Positions 49,801 to 60,813 of a DNA stretch of 64,000 nt are shown here, piece by piece. The translations under genes were made by a program, and so were the position numbers. This DNA is from Anabas testudineus (lineage: Eukaryota > Chordata > Actinopteri > Anabantiformes > Anabantidae): positions 14,971,721-15,035,720 of the forward strand of contig NC_046623.1 of assembly GCF_900324465.2 (NCBI RefSeq). The letters are read 5' to 3'. The notes under the pieces are model-generated. The model did no database searches and was not told the origin of the DNA. It was given only the letters and a program-made list of their open reading frames with translations. Each line of letters begins with the position of its first letter. Position 1 is the first letter of the stretch.

Positions 49801-52800
49801 TGCTCATATTAGCTTCTGCTGAGCTTACAAATGTGTTTTTGTGCGTTATTTAGGTTATTATTAGGACAATGTTCAGTACATCAGTACAGTACATCTGCAG
49901 GGCATCAGTCACTTTCAGCATCCAGGGAAAGACACCATGCATTTTATGTATTTGTATGTGTTTTCCTGTGTCTCTCACCCTGCTGCACTGCCACCTGTGC
50001 TTGCTGAACAAGTTTTGTTGCATCCGTTGATGTAAATTTGAGATGTTTAACTACAGGAAACATGTTGACGACATCTTCTTCACCAAATGCTGGTCTGTGA
50101 CGTGACTCAAACACGTACTCCCTCAGCTGCACCTAAATACGGAGGGAAGGAAAAACAAGCAGACGGGGAACAGCTGCATTATAAAGCTGCAGTAGATAGC
50201 CCCAAGTCACTGTCAAAGCTTATATTAGTGTCTAGTTTTTAACACAAGAGCATGTATTTGTTTCCTCTACCTAGATAGAGGTGGGAGTAGTGAAGTGAAA
50301 AGCTGGTTTTGTATTGAAAGAAAACACATGTCTGACCTGAATGCCCGTCTTGATGGCCATCTCTCTCAGTAGGGAGATCCTCTGAAGGTTGTACTTTGCT
50401 ATTACCTCATCTATACTTTCACTAAACACAGATGGGATGAAAGTGTTAATTCCTGTTGCACATATCTGACTACACTTTAAAAACACACACAAACATTCAC
50501 AGACACACACCTGTCAATCGTGTAGCGGTAATAATTTCTAGCCTCACTCTTGATCCTGCCCCATAGCTCACTGGAGGTCAGTTTAGCCCACACGTTGTCT
50601 GTCAACAAGACGACTCGACTCCCGTGACTCCGTCTGCGGCGGCTTCTTCGACGAGAGAGAAGCCCGTCTGAGCAGGAGTCGGGGAAATAGGAGGAGCAGG
50701 AACTCAGGAGACAGTTTAAGAAGTGACAGACAGCAGCAGAAAATGCTGTAGGTTCCACATCCTGTGAGAAAATGAGACATATGTTGACGTTAGGACATGA
50801 ATTCTGATTCTGTTCTGTTTTCCTATTTCATATATATCTTTGATTCATTTCATTATATTCTTTGAGAAGGTCACCTGTAGATAGGCCTTGAAGATGTGTT
50901 TTGCACTTCTGACGATGACTTCACTGACAGAAATCCTCTGTGAGGGAACATTTGATGTTATTTAAACCAAATCTTGCTCCACTTGATTTTATCTTATGTT
51001 TTATTCTTCATTTAAAGTATTTATTTGTGTCTTTACTAATGTAATTCACTGTAATTTATATTAAAGTTTAAAGTTATCAGGATAAAACTAAACTCATCAC
51101 CTGTATGTGGCTGAGTCTCTCTCTTTCCTTCTCCCCTTCAAGCGCCCTTAGGAAGCTGCCCAGGTACCGTACATTAACACCTCGCTGGTGTAGCGCTGAA
51201 GTCAGGGTTGCTCCATCCATTGGCACAGCTGTCTGGTCAAGGCAGTCCCTCAGCTACCACACACACACACACAGACATACTGTACATGTGCATGTCATCA
51301 TCACACATCTTAAACTGCACGTGAATGACCGACCTGAGCCTCTGCGACACTCACCACAGCTGGAATCTGATTAGACAGCAGAAAAGCAGCCGCGTCCCAC
51401 AACAACCGTCTCTGTCTCTGAACCTCCTCAACACACTCAGGGGGGAAACGAACATCTGCAGCAAAGGCAAAGACAATCATTGTCCGATTTTCATCATATC
51501 AAACTTTATATACAATACACGAGTGTGTACATGCATGAGTGCACAGTGTGTTCAGTACCTGGGGAGCAAACATCAGGATTGAAACGAATGTCGAAGCAAG
51601 AGTCTCTCACTGATCCAACAGCCTCACAAGCTTCTGTGATAATAGTTTGTTTCTGAATATCTATAAAAGAAAAATATATTGCTTACATACTGACATAGCA
51701 AAATATCAACCAGTCCTTAGCATGTTCTTGGCCCTCAGTCATTAGTAAATGATATTTGCACCTTTTAGGGGTTCATGAACAGTTGTTCCCAGATTAAAGG
51801 ATGTTATTCACCTATTCCAGCCGTGGCTGCGTCTCCATTTCTTGGCTCACAGGCCCAATCTTCACTTTGCTCTGTGGGTTTATCCCTCTCTCCCAGCTGG
51901 CTGAGCCCTGTTGACACCATTTTGACATAAAGTTCATACCTGCAACAGTAAACACAGGGTTAGAGCAAATAGACACCTTGTTTCCGAAGCTAAGTTCATT
52001 CTGCAGGTTTGATGATAACACAGAGGCTGCATTAGTGTTCAGATGTTTTTCAAAGGGATCCAAATCCCTTATTCCTCACCTGTGCTGGACAAAGGCCTCT
52101 AACAGCTCTGGTCTCAAGCTGGCCAGACTGTGAGGATGTTGTTGTGGATAACCAAAGTGCTGACACTGCTTTGGCACCTCTTCCCCCGTCACCTCTTTCT
52201 CGTGGAACTGGAAGTTTAGGTCAGGGGGGAAGGTCCGCAGAAGATCCAAGATGTAAGACCGTCCATCATTACCGAAGATGCCTTTGGTCTCCATACCAGA
52301 GCAAAGCTCCACTGGGCTGTTGTTGTGGTCGAGCACCAGGTGAGGTTGGAGTCTCAGTGGTTTACTGGTTTTAACCAGCAGCTCCAGAAACCTGCAGGAA
52401 AACACTTTTAATCACGGTCTAAATATTCCGTTTTAGTGTTTTGTGTGAGTGTGTGTCTTACCTGGAATGTGTAAAAACAGTTTTTCCATAGTCATTAGAG
52501 CCATAGACGACACCCTGCTCCTGATTTTTCTCCAAAATCCCAGGAACTATGGTCTGAGCAATAACACGGATACCACGATAATCCACCACAGCTGTCCCAA
52601 GTGTGTGAAGCCCCTCTATGTCAACAGATGTGTATGCCTGCAGCAGAGCATAGTATTTTTTGTTTCAATGGGAGAAACATAAAAACATCCTATGGCTAAT
52701 CCAATAGTATGGAAGAAATTAAATTACATATGTTTAAAAGCAATATTCACATGTTATCGTAGTGTGATATTGTTTTCTCTTTTAAAATCTAAATAATTAT

Positions 52801-55800
52801 ACCTTAAATACAGTATATAATGATACTGTCACCTCTGAACCAGCATACTACCTTTAGACTATTGTCAGGATCTCTACCTGTGCTCCCCTCAGGTCACAGA
52901 TGGCAGCAGCATGAGCAGCAGTGTTGCCTCCCAGTGGGCTGTAGTGATCTGATATGTCAAAGCCCAAGCTGAAGAAGATGTTGTTCCAGATAAACATCTG
53001 CATATGAGGTGCTTCCCCTGGGTTTAATGGCATGATGTTGCCATCGATAACAGCTACAGCACCTTGTGTTGCAGCAGCAACAAAGTCACTGTTGGTCTGG
53101 ATGAAGTATGGGAGAATATGCATCAAAATCCTGTAATCCTGGTCACGGTTTCAGGGATATAGACTGATGATAATTATAAGTCTGCTTCTCTAACCTTTAC
53201 TAAGGAGAGAGGGGCCTCACCTTGAATAAGCTCCTCTCTCTGTGCAGATGCTCCTGGTGGGAAGTTCTGGGGAGCTCCCTGCATCCCTGCAGCTCCTCAT
53301 TCCAGTCCCGAGTCTGTGGTCATAAGGCACAACCTAAACATCCTTGTCATCGCAGTGTGACATCTCATGTATGTGCTTACATGGATTTTACTACAGTCTT
53401 ATATTTCTCTGCATTTTCTAAATGTAATCTGTTCGCCCTGTTTTGTGTTTGTGACCTGCCCAGCTGTGTGCTCGTCCTGTCCCATGCGACTGGTGTGTGT
53501 CTCCTCTGCTCTGACACAGTCGAGGGTGTGGTCTCCATGACGGGCGGTCCAGGTAAACACCTGGAAAGGTGCTGCCATACGCTCAAAAGGGTGTTGCTGG
53601 ACTCTGGTTCACAGCAAGTAACAGAAAACAGACAGGCACAGTTTGTATTAATAGAATAACATGAATTTTCCTGCGTGATCAGTTTGCTCACCTCTTCCTT
53701 TGCAGAGCACTGAAGTTCTTCCTGAAAGAGGGGCTCGCTTGATTCAGCAGCTCGACTAGAGAGTGGCAAAGGAGTTTGGGATCTGCAGGTTTAGGGTTGA
53801 AGTTGAAGGCAGTAGACCTGAAACAGTAAGAGCATAGAAGAAGAAGCACAGCAGTATTGTACTTACTGTATCATATGATGGTTTAACACTCACTGGTTGA
53901 GGTAGAAACCACGTGTACAGGATGTGATGTTGAGTTCTCTGTCTTCCATAGTCAGGACATTGAGATACATTAAGTCCCCGTGCATCTTCCTGTTCCCTGG
54001 AGGAGGGTTCCAGCTGCTCATGGTCAGAACCCGCAGACACTGTAAAGGCTGTAATGATACTTACATAAAAGTCCACTGTTGCTTCACTACAATTAAAGAC
54101 CTTTTTATTGAATGTTATATATTTATTAAGTCATATTTGCAATAGAAAAGCTGCCCTGTCACCTTCCAGTCATCTCTGATTGGCTGCAGTGGAGAAAGTG
54201 GTCGATCCTTACATCCCGGGAGGATGTATTCAGGAGGGCTGCAGTAAACCGACTCTTTTTCAGAAGCTCGCCTCTTCCCCATCACTTCACTCTCTGTAAG
54301 GAGGAGTATGAAGGAAGAAATAATGACTGATAGAAAACAAAGTTCAGTACAAGGAGACGTGAGACAACAAAATTACCCATGTCTGTTCGGGTGTAAAAGG
54401 AGAGGTAAGATAGTGAGCTGCCGTTCACGCCGTTGTAGGCATCTGTGGGGTCAAGGCTCCTCAGAAGGTCACGTACATGTCTGAGATGAAGACGAGCATC
54501 ACGTACTGTGTAAGAATCTGCAACAAGATCAGAAAAATATGGTTTTTAAGTGTCAAGTGTTGCTGCTTTGAAAACTAATAAGAAAAGGGAGAAAAGGAAG
54601 AGGCAGTTACCCTCCACCAGCTTGATCACTGCTCCGTCCTGGATGCCTGGCACAGAGTGTAACTCTGTGAGGCTGTTGAGAGAGGTGCCTCCGAGCTGGA
54701 GGGAGAAGCAAGTGCGGTGGCAGGTGACCTCGTGCTCCATCAGCACCTGGTGCAGCTCTGCCACCAGCATGTGGCTTGACACCTGAGAGGGGAGGAGAAA
54801 CAGAGACATTCAAAAAGACATGAAGATGCAGGGATGTATGTTGTAGTAAATAATGATGGTAGTACAGCAGAACCTGGAGCTCAAAACTTTCTGCTCCTGG
54901 AGGTTGAATTCTGACAGTAAAGTTTGTCTCTTGCAGATCGACTATGTCACAGATGCTCGGCTGTTTCCGTATAGCAGCATCAGCCTCCTCTGGGCTTTTT
55001 TCTTCAGTTTGACTTGGAGACTCTGTCGACAACAGTGAAGAGACAAAAATAAATATGCTAAAAATGGAACTAAACTATTATTATGGTTAAATGCACGATA
55101 ATGCAAAAAGTTAATGTTATAGAAGAAAAATGAAACTGAAAAACATTAAAAAAACATGAAATGTGCCAGATGAAAACACACACCTGCGACACGTGACGGT
55201 GCCAGAAACAGCCTGTCAACTAAAAACAAGGTCATCTGCTTCATCTCGGCTCCTTCCTGCTCCAACTGAGGTAAAACCATCTCCAACTCCAGAACATGCT
55301 GCACATCAGTCTTCTCGCCGTCCTGACTTTGGACGTGATCTGTTTCTAATGAAGTAAGATCTGTGTTGTCCTCAGAGCAGCTTATGTTTGTCGTTGTGGG
55401 GATAATGTTTGGGACATGCTGATCAGACCCCACAGTCGCCACCTCCTGAGCAGTAGCATTACTTTGCTGCAACTTAAAGACATCCCCTTCATCATCGTTT
55501 AACTCCTCTTCCAGCTCTGTTTGAAAAACACACTCATGGACGTGATGCTCTTTGAGATTTTCCTCTTTAGCTTCCTCGCCTGTGTCTCCAGGGTCCCGTT
55601 TGTTGTTCTCAGACTGTCTTTCCTCTTTCTCAGGCCCGTCCATGTCAGACCAAGTTGTTCTTTTATTTAGTTTCTCTGACAAAACATCAGTGACAGTTTC
55701 TAAGAGTCTCTGATTTGATGTTGGTGTATCTGTTTGTGGCTCTGAGAGCACAGCTGCTTGTTTCAGTATCTCCTTTGTATTATTGCCCACAGGTCTTTCT

Positions 55801-56228
55801 GTTTGGGTCTGAACTTCTGCCTGTGACTCAGTCTGAGTCTGCACCCCCATACCAATATATGTGTCCCCTTCAGTCTGTGTCTCAACCTCAGAATACCCTC
55901 TGTGCCTCCCAGTGTTGCTCCTCTCTTGTCCTTCATCTCCCACTTCACCTAGTCCCTCTTCTTCCTCACACACCAGCAAACACACCATCGGCTCCACCAG
56001 GGTCACGTCCCCTCCCAGGTTGCTGCTTAGGATGATGTCTGGAAACAGGAAGTGCTCCGGTTCGAGGGCTGGGTTTGTCACAGCGGTCTCGTCCGACAGG
56101 CTCGGTGTGTCACATTCGCTCTCTTCGCTGGATAGCAGAGGGGATCTTTCCACCTCACGCTGAACTGGTGCATCCTTACACTTAAAGTAGTTTGTCAGTG
56201 TAACACAGCACTGGACTATGTTTCCCAT
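46853..56228 (-). CDS. cluh: Clustered mitochondria protein homolog with a long N-terminal extension
   Basis: CLUH is a cytosolic RNA-binding protein that controls mRNAs for mitochondrial proteins and mitochondrial distribution. Minus-strand exons: 56228-55184, 55022-54874, 54782-54611, 54517-54377, 54293-54163, 54048-53894, 53817-53692, 53603-53456, 53313-53221, 53096-52878, 52637-52462, 52391-52080, 51939-51812, 51660-51559, 51455-51355, 51253-51101, 50937-50875, 50761-50511, 50421-50337, 50132-49979, 49557-49418, 49282-49202, 49073-48948, 47920-47799, 47613-47520, 47430-47296, 47186-47113, 46979-46853. They sum to 4803 nt, 1600 residues plus stop. Residues 1-348 are a novel acidic extension. 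The CLU N-terminal ubiquitin-like domain follows (about 370-460), then conserved [20 protein letters not shown], the CLU domain (about 690-910; [39 protein letters not shown]), a central region ([14 protein letters not shown]) and TPR repeats (about 1300-1490; [32 protein letters not shown]). Exon 2 has no ATG, so translation must begin in exon 1. It is more diverged from mammalian CLUH than I would expect for the main orthologue, so it may be the cluhb paralogue. Confidence 0.93.
47690..47750. repeat. Decayed copy of a widespread teleost repeat core
   Basis: Within a cluh intron, TTTAGCAGACACTTTTACTT, followed by AGGAAGATTACA, resembles the common fish repeat core TTTAGCAGACGCTTTTATCC. Only this short piece is recognisable. 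Assignment is from memory. Confidence 0.45.
48395..48870 (-). mobile_element. Decayed Tc1/mariner relic in a cluh intron
   Basis: The flanks resemble the ends of a common fish DNA transposon (TGATCTGATTTTATTCTAAG on one side, GGTTCACACATTTTTTCAAT on the other). On the minus strand, 48651-48686 translates as [12 protein letters not shown], a decayed form of the Tc1 transposase motif QSPDLNPIEMLW. Most of the transposase is missing, so this is a short, old, non-functional copy, in the same orientation as cluh, between the exons at 47799-47920 and 48948-49073. Confidence 0.75.
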
Positions 56229-56720
56229 GATGCCTTTGTGCACAAATCGTAAATTCAATTGTGTAGTTAGTCTAAGAAAGTAAAGACCACAGTGTTAATA
56301 GGGTTAAAAGAGAGATACATAAACATATTACAAACATACTCTCTGTACATAGTAAAATACAGTAAAGTTATTTTTACGATAAAAATAAATGCAACTTTAC
56401 ATATAAAATGTCTCTAAGTTAGAGATAGGCATAACTAAGAAGACATAATTTACATGTCTTGAACCACCGTTAACGCGATTAAGTTTTAATAAATGTAACA
56501 CATCTCACTAATACTCACAAAAACACAAAAGTGCAACTGAAAATGTGAAAGGACTGAAATACATATGAATGTGTAATGTGGGTCTTACCAGCCTATGTAG
56601 GGAGAGGGAGAGACTGCAGGCCTATGTCATATTCTCCAGACTCATCCAGCTGAAATCATGGAGCTGAGTTTCCCAGGATTTCCTCTGTTGCAGGAGTCTC
56701 CACCGTCCTTGCTGTGAAAC
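56229..56720 (-). promoter_or_regulatory. cluh: cluh 5' UTR and probable promoter
   Basis: The start exon extends up to an acceptor (TTTCTTAG) above 56271. A good upstream donor (CTGGTAAGACCC) at 56589 suggests a non-coding first exon from 56589 up to somewhere around 56650-56720. There is no strong CpG island. Confidence 0.5.
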
Positions 56721-58295
56721 CACGTTACACAAACTGTTTGACACTGCATGTGTCTGTCTGTGTGCCCTTCATGGCTGTGTGGGGAGCTGTGAGAAAGCCT
56801 GCAGGCCCTCTATTCACACACATGCACAATCACACACACACACACACACACATTTTAGTACCCATTCAAGTCCAGGAGAGGGCAACATCTCTGCTGTTCA
56901 TGATGTAACTTCCTGTATTGAGACCAGTCCACGTGCTATCTATCAACCTTGAATGTGAGCACTTGCAGAAGGTGTACAAACAGCAGGAGCGGGATGTTTT
57001 CCGCCTTCTTGAAAATAATAATGACACACCACAGCTCGCTCCCAACACAAAGTCCTGAAAACAAACGTCCAGTATGCAGTCTCTACAGCTGGCATGCAGC
57101 TCTCCGGTTGCCATGGCAGCGCCACACATTCTCATCCCCGTCTCCATAACAACCGTGGGAACGTTCTGGAATGGGACGTTTGCTAGGAGACAGGCTGCAG
57201 GTGTTGGGTCCACATGACGACCACATGCGCTGTGGGTAATTTAGGAGTTTTATATTTGTATTTGTGAGTAGTATGTTCAGATGCATGGATCTGAACACAT
57301 GAATCTCTGTTAAGCGCAGAGTGTAGTGCCACCTAGTGTTAGATATGACTTGAAAGCTCATGAAAAACACCTAACATGAGCGCCCCCTAATTAGCATTTA
57401 CAAGTAAGCATTTATTTAATGGGTTATAGCAGTTTTAAGTCATATTGTCTGAACAGGTTAAATCCTATAGATATTTACTCTGTAAAATAATAATAATACT
57501 AATAATAAAATCAGAAATGTTAGGGGTTTTATTTGAACTACAACTTTAACAATTACCCCTAAAATGCAGTATTTGTTATTGTTATAATTATGTGCTGATA
57601 AAACACATTTCCACGACATAGGTATTTCATCACAGTTGATGAAACACAAAAACGAAATATTAAAATAATAAAAAATGTCTGAGTTTAATTTAGCTGCTCC
57701 AGTTTCAGGGTCCTGCTGTTGTTCAGGCTGGTGACACCATTATGGAGAAGTCAAAATGTGTAGACACATAAACAGACAACATGACAACAACATTACTTTT
57801 CTGCCGTTATGAGGCACATTGCATGATTTTAATAAAGTGCAAATAATACAAAATGTCCCTAAGCCTTTAAGAGTGTCTTTCTGAGTCTGGAATATGGCTA
57901 GTGCAGTGAAAAAGCAGGTTGCCACTTTGAACTGTATGGTGTTGGTGTTCAGAGGCAAGGCTACTAATAAAAGGCAGAAGCAGTGATCAAGTGTTGAACT
58001 CAAAAGGCCTCGATATGAAACGGTCCCACTACTCAGTCCCTTCTGACACACTAATTTCTTCGCCCTTGTTAAGTACGTTATACCAACAATGTGACAAATT
58101 CAGTTAATGTGTCTATGGTTTGATCACACTCTCTTGCTCTACTAACTCTAAATGTCTAACTCGCTTCCTGAAATCTACAAACAACCACAAGGTTACATCG
58201 CTCTCATCTTAAGCGTTTCCCGCCACAGCTGCATCAGACGTTGACTGATGTAGGCAGAGACCTGCCGGAAGACGTCACCTCTCCATCTTCCTCCG
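56721..58295. other. cluh-ccdc92b intergenic DNA and ccdc92b 3' UTR
   Basis: No conserved exon seen. It holds a (CA)n run at about 56833-56850. A minus-strand AATAAA at 57528-57533 could end the ccdc92b transcript, with about 760 bp of 3' UTR. Frames near 56870-57210 show no recognisable domain. Confidence 0.5.
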
Positions 58296-59771
58296 TCACA
58301 GAGCAGTTTCTCCCTCTCCAGCACCCATGTCCACCCTCCTGTGCACCCCGCTTTCTTCTATGTCCTCCCACTCATCTTCCATCCCCTCCTCATCCTGCAT
58401 TCTGATTGGCTGGCTCAAGCGAAGGAGGCGGTATCTAAGCGGCACCAAGAAGAGAGCGGGGTCGGGCATGGGATGTGGCCTCTGCGGTGACGTGACTCTC
58501 TCCTGTGGGACGCAAGCTCTGACCCTCTCCTCCCTCACACTGACACGCCTCCTATGTCTCGCCTGTGGTTGGCTGGGAGAAGCTGGAGGAGGTGGAGACA
58601 GAAGCCAGTCCGAGCACTCCCCTTCATCATCTTCATCCACCTCATCCTCTCCTCCTTCCTCCTCCTTTCCTCTTGGTTCTTCCTCTCTTACTGCAGCTGT
58701 GCTCTGCCGTTGCTGGAACAGTTTTAAGCGTGCACTGTGGAGCTCCTGGCACAGAGTTGTGGTGGTGACATTTTGACGTTGCAGTTCACGACTCAGCAGC
58801 GTGATCTTGTGGCTGCGGCGCTTCAGTTCCTCCAGGAAACATCGCTCTTCTTCCCTGAGGCTCCTGCCGAGGGCTGATGCTCGTGCACGACCAGCCCGCA
58901 GCTCGCCACGTGCAGTGACCATCATGCATTTTTGGTCCTGTAAGAGGCACTCTGCAGCCTCACAACGCGCTGCCAGCTCTGCTTCCTCCTCTGAGAAACA
59001 CACAAAATACACGGACTAAAGTATATCATATATAAACATTACAAAGAACATAGATCTTGATGAAAACCTTGTATCCAATACTGTTAATTGGTCTTTTGGT
59101 CTGTGGTTTTTCTAGGCTCCATATAACTTTCATTTCATATGCTTGAGCAGACGAAATTAAATATACATTTTGCTTTTCACTGTGCTTTTCTGTACTTGTT
59201 CATGCAGATCAACTTGGCTGGATAAATACAATAATACACAAACATGCATTCATTTTACCTTTGCCTATTCTGCTGATCAATACATTTTTCATTTCTTATT
59301 AAGGATTTTTTAGCTTTGTGTGTCTAACTTTATACCAAACACTTTTTTATCTGTAAGATGCAGTTTTTTTAAGTAGCACTGCATGTTCCTGCATGTACAG
59401 CCTTTGTGCCTATTTCTCTATAGGTATATTTATTTTGGCATCTCTCACTCTTGTCAACAAGGTGATGTAATGTCGTACCTGTTGTGTTTCTGTCAGGGAA
59501 CCTTGAGTCCAGCTCACAACTTAGCTCTGTAGACAAGAAGGGGGGGAGCCAGGGAAGTCAAAAAGAGAAAGATCAAATAGGGTTACAGAGCGGTTAAGAG
59601 ACATAAAGAGACAAAGAGCAGCAGGTGATCAGCGGACTCACCATGACAGCGCCTCTTCAGGTGTGTGATCTCCAGCTGCAGACCGGTGAGCATGGCCAAG
59701 TGCTCCTGCTTCAGGAAGGAGATGCCTCTCTCCACACTGGCCACCTGCTGCTCCAGCTGCACAGCATCCAT
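58296..59771 (-). CDS. ccdc92b: Coiled-coil domain-containing protein 92B
   Basis: A three-exon gene (59771-59642, 59526-59479, 58990-58296; minus strand) giving 290 residues in one frame. The N-terminus MDAVQLEQQVASVERGISFL continues as a coiled coil (LKQEHLAMLTGLQLEITHLK), the hallmark of the CCDC92 family. A second helix carries the family signature CFLEELKRRSHKITLLSREL (about residues 130-150). The C-terminal third is Glu/Asp-rich, then Arg-rich, and ends in acidic stretches. CCDC92 proteins associate with centrosomes and cilia; the role of the B paralogue is poorly known. Placement next to cluh agrees with human CCDC92B on 17p13.3. The antisense open frame across the last exon is a shadow. 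Confidence 0.85.
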
Positions 59772-60660
59772 GACTGAACCCCCTCACAACCTGCACACAG
59801 ATGTTAGCTGGAGGTTTTAGGTTTCGGGATGAGGGGTTTTCCCTGTAAAGGTGCCACAAGCAGAACAGTACTTTGATGTGAAATGTCAGTTTAATGGCCA
59901 ACAAATAAAAAACTCATGTTTCAATCCATCAGTCTGCTCAGTATTAACATCAGAATTTAGAATCAATACAGTATGTACATGTTTATTCACTGATAATCTC
60001 TAGTATTTGTTAAAGCTTTCTCTCTTTTTAAATCTCATGCACTTGATTCCTCGATCAGCTTCCTGACTTCTGCATCGTGGGTCACTAGAGCTCAGTGTCT
60101 ATTTGTAAATGGCTCACTCTGACCGTGGCCTACCGTGATACTGACGCGTATCAGATTCAGAGCGTCTCTCATGGAGCCTCGTATTGCTCTGGTGTCTCTG
60201 TCCTTGATGCAGCAGAGATGAACAAAACAAAAGAGCCGAAGAAAAAGGTCCTGTTCTGCAAAAACGACGCTGGTTTCTCTGTGAGCTGATCACTGTTGCA
60301 GCTTGATGGCGTTTTTCTAGTAGTAAATGAATCCTGCTGCAGTCCGTCGAAATAACCTCCTCATAACCTTCTGGTTGTACGTGCACTACGGTGCAGATGC
60401 TGCATTCACAACAAAGCAGCTCTGTATGAGGGGTGATCAGTGCCACAAGCAGCAGGAGGAGGAGGAGGAGGAGCTCTGTGGTTGTTGCTGGTAATTCTCT
60501 GAAGCATCACACCATCTCTGGGTTTTACCATAGGTCTGAATGTATTTTTCTCAATCTTCTGATAAAGACTTATGTTAATGGTGTTAATTCTCTGTTTTTA
60601 TCACATGAGGCTAAAATATGTATCAACATAAATTCATCATTCACACAGTAGCATCTCCTA
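59772..60660. other. ccdc92b: ccdc92b 5' region
   Basis: An acceptor (TGTGTGCAG) just above the ccdc92b ATG suggests an upstream non-coding exon, probably between about 60100 and 60450, but its donor was not identified. A (GGA)n run lies at about 60450-60472. Confidence 0.4.
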
Positions 60661-60666
60661 AATATC

Positions 60667-60813
60667 TTTATTACTGTTTAAACACTATGTACATATAATG
60701 CAGTAATCATATTATCTGTGTGTGGTTTCATTACATACTGGTTATGAGACATAATCTATTAACTAACTGCAGCAATAATCTCACCATCAGTGTAAACATC
60801 TATATCATTTTTT
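60667..60813 (-). other. fbxo40: fbxo40-like 3' UTR
   Basis: A short 3' UTR ending at a minus-strand AATAAA at 60667-60672. Confidence 0.6.

Noticed and set aside
58327-58776. Plus-strand open frame of 149 codons
   Set aside because: It is antisense to the last exon of ccdc92b, with Ser/Pro-rich composition typical of a shadow frame and no known motif.
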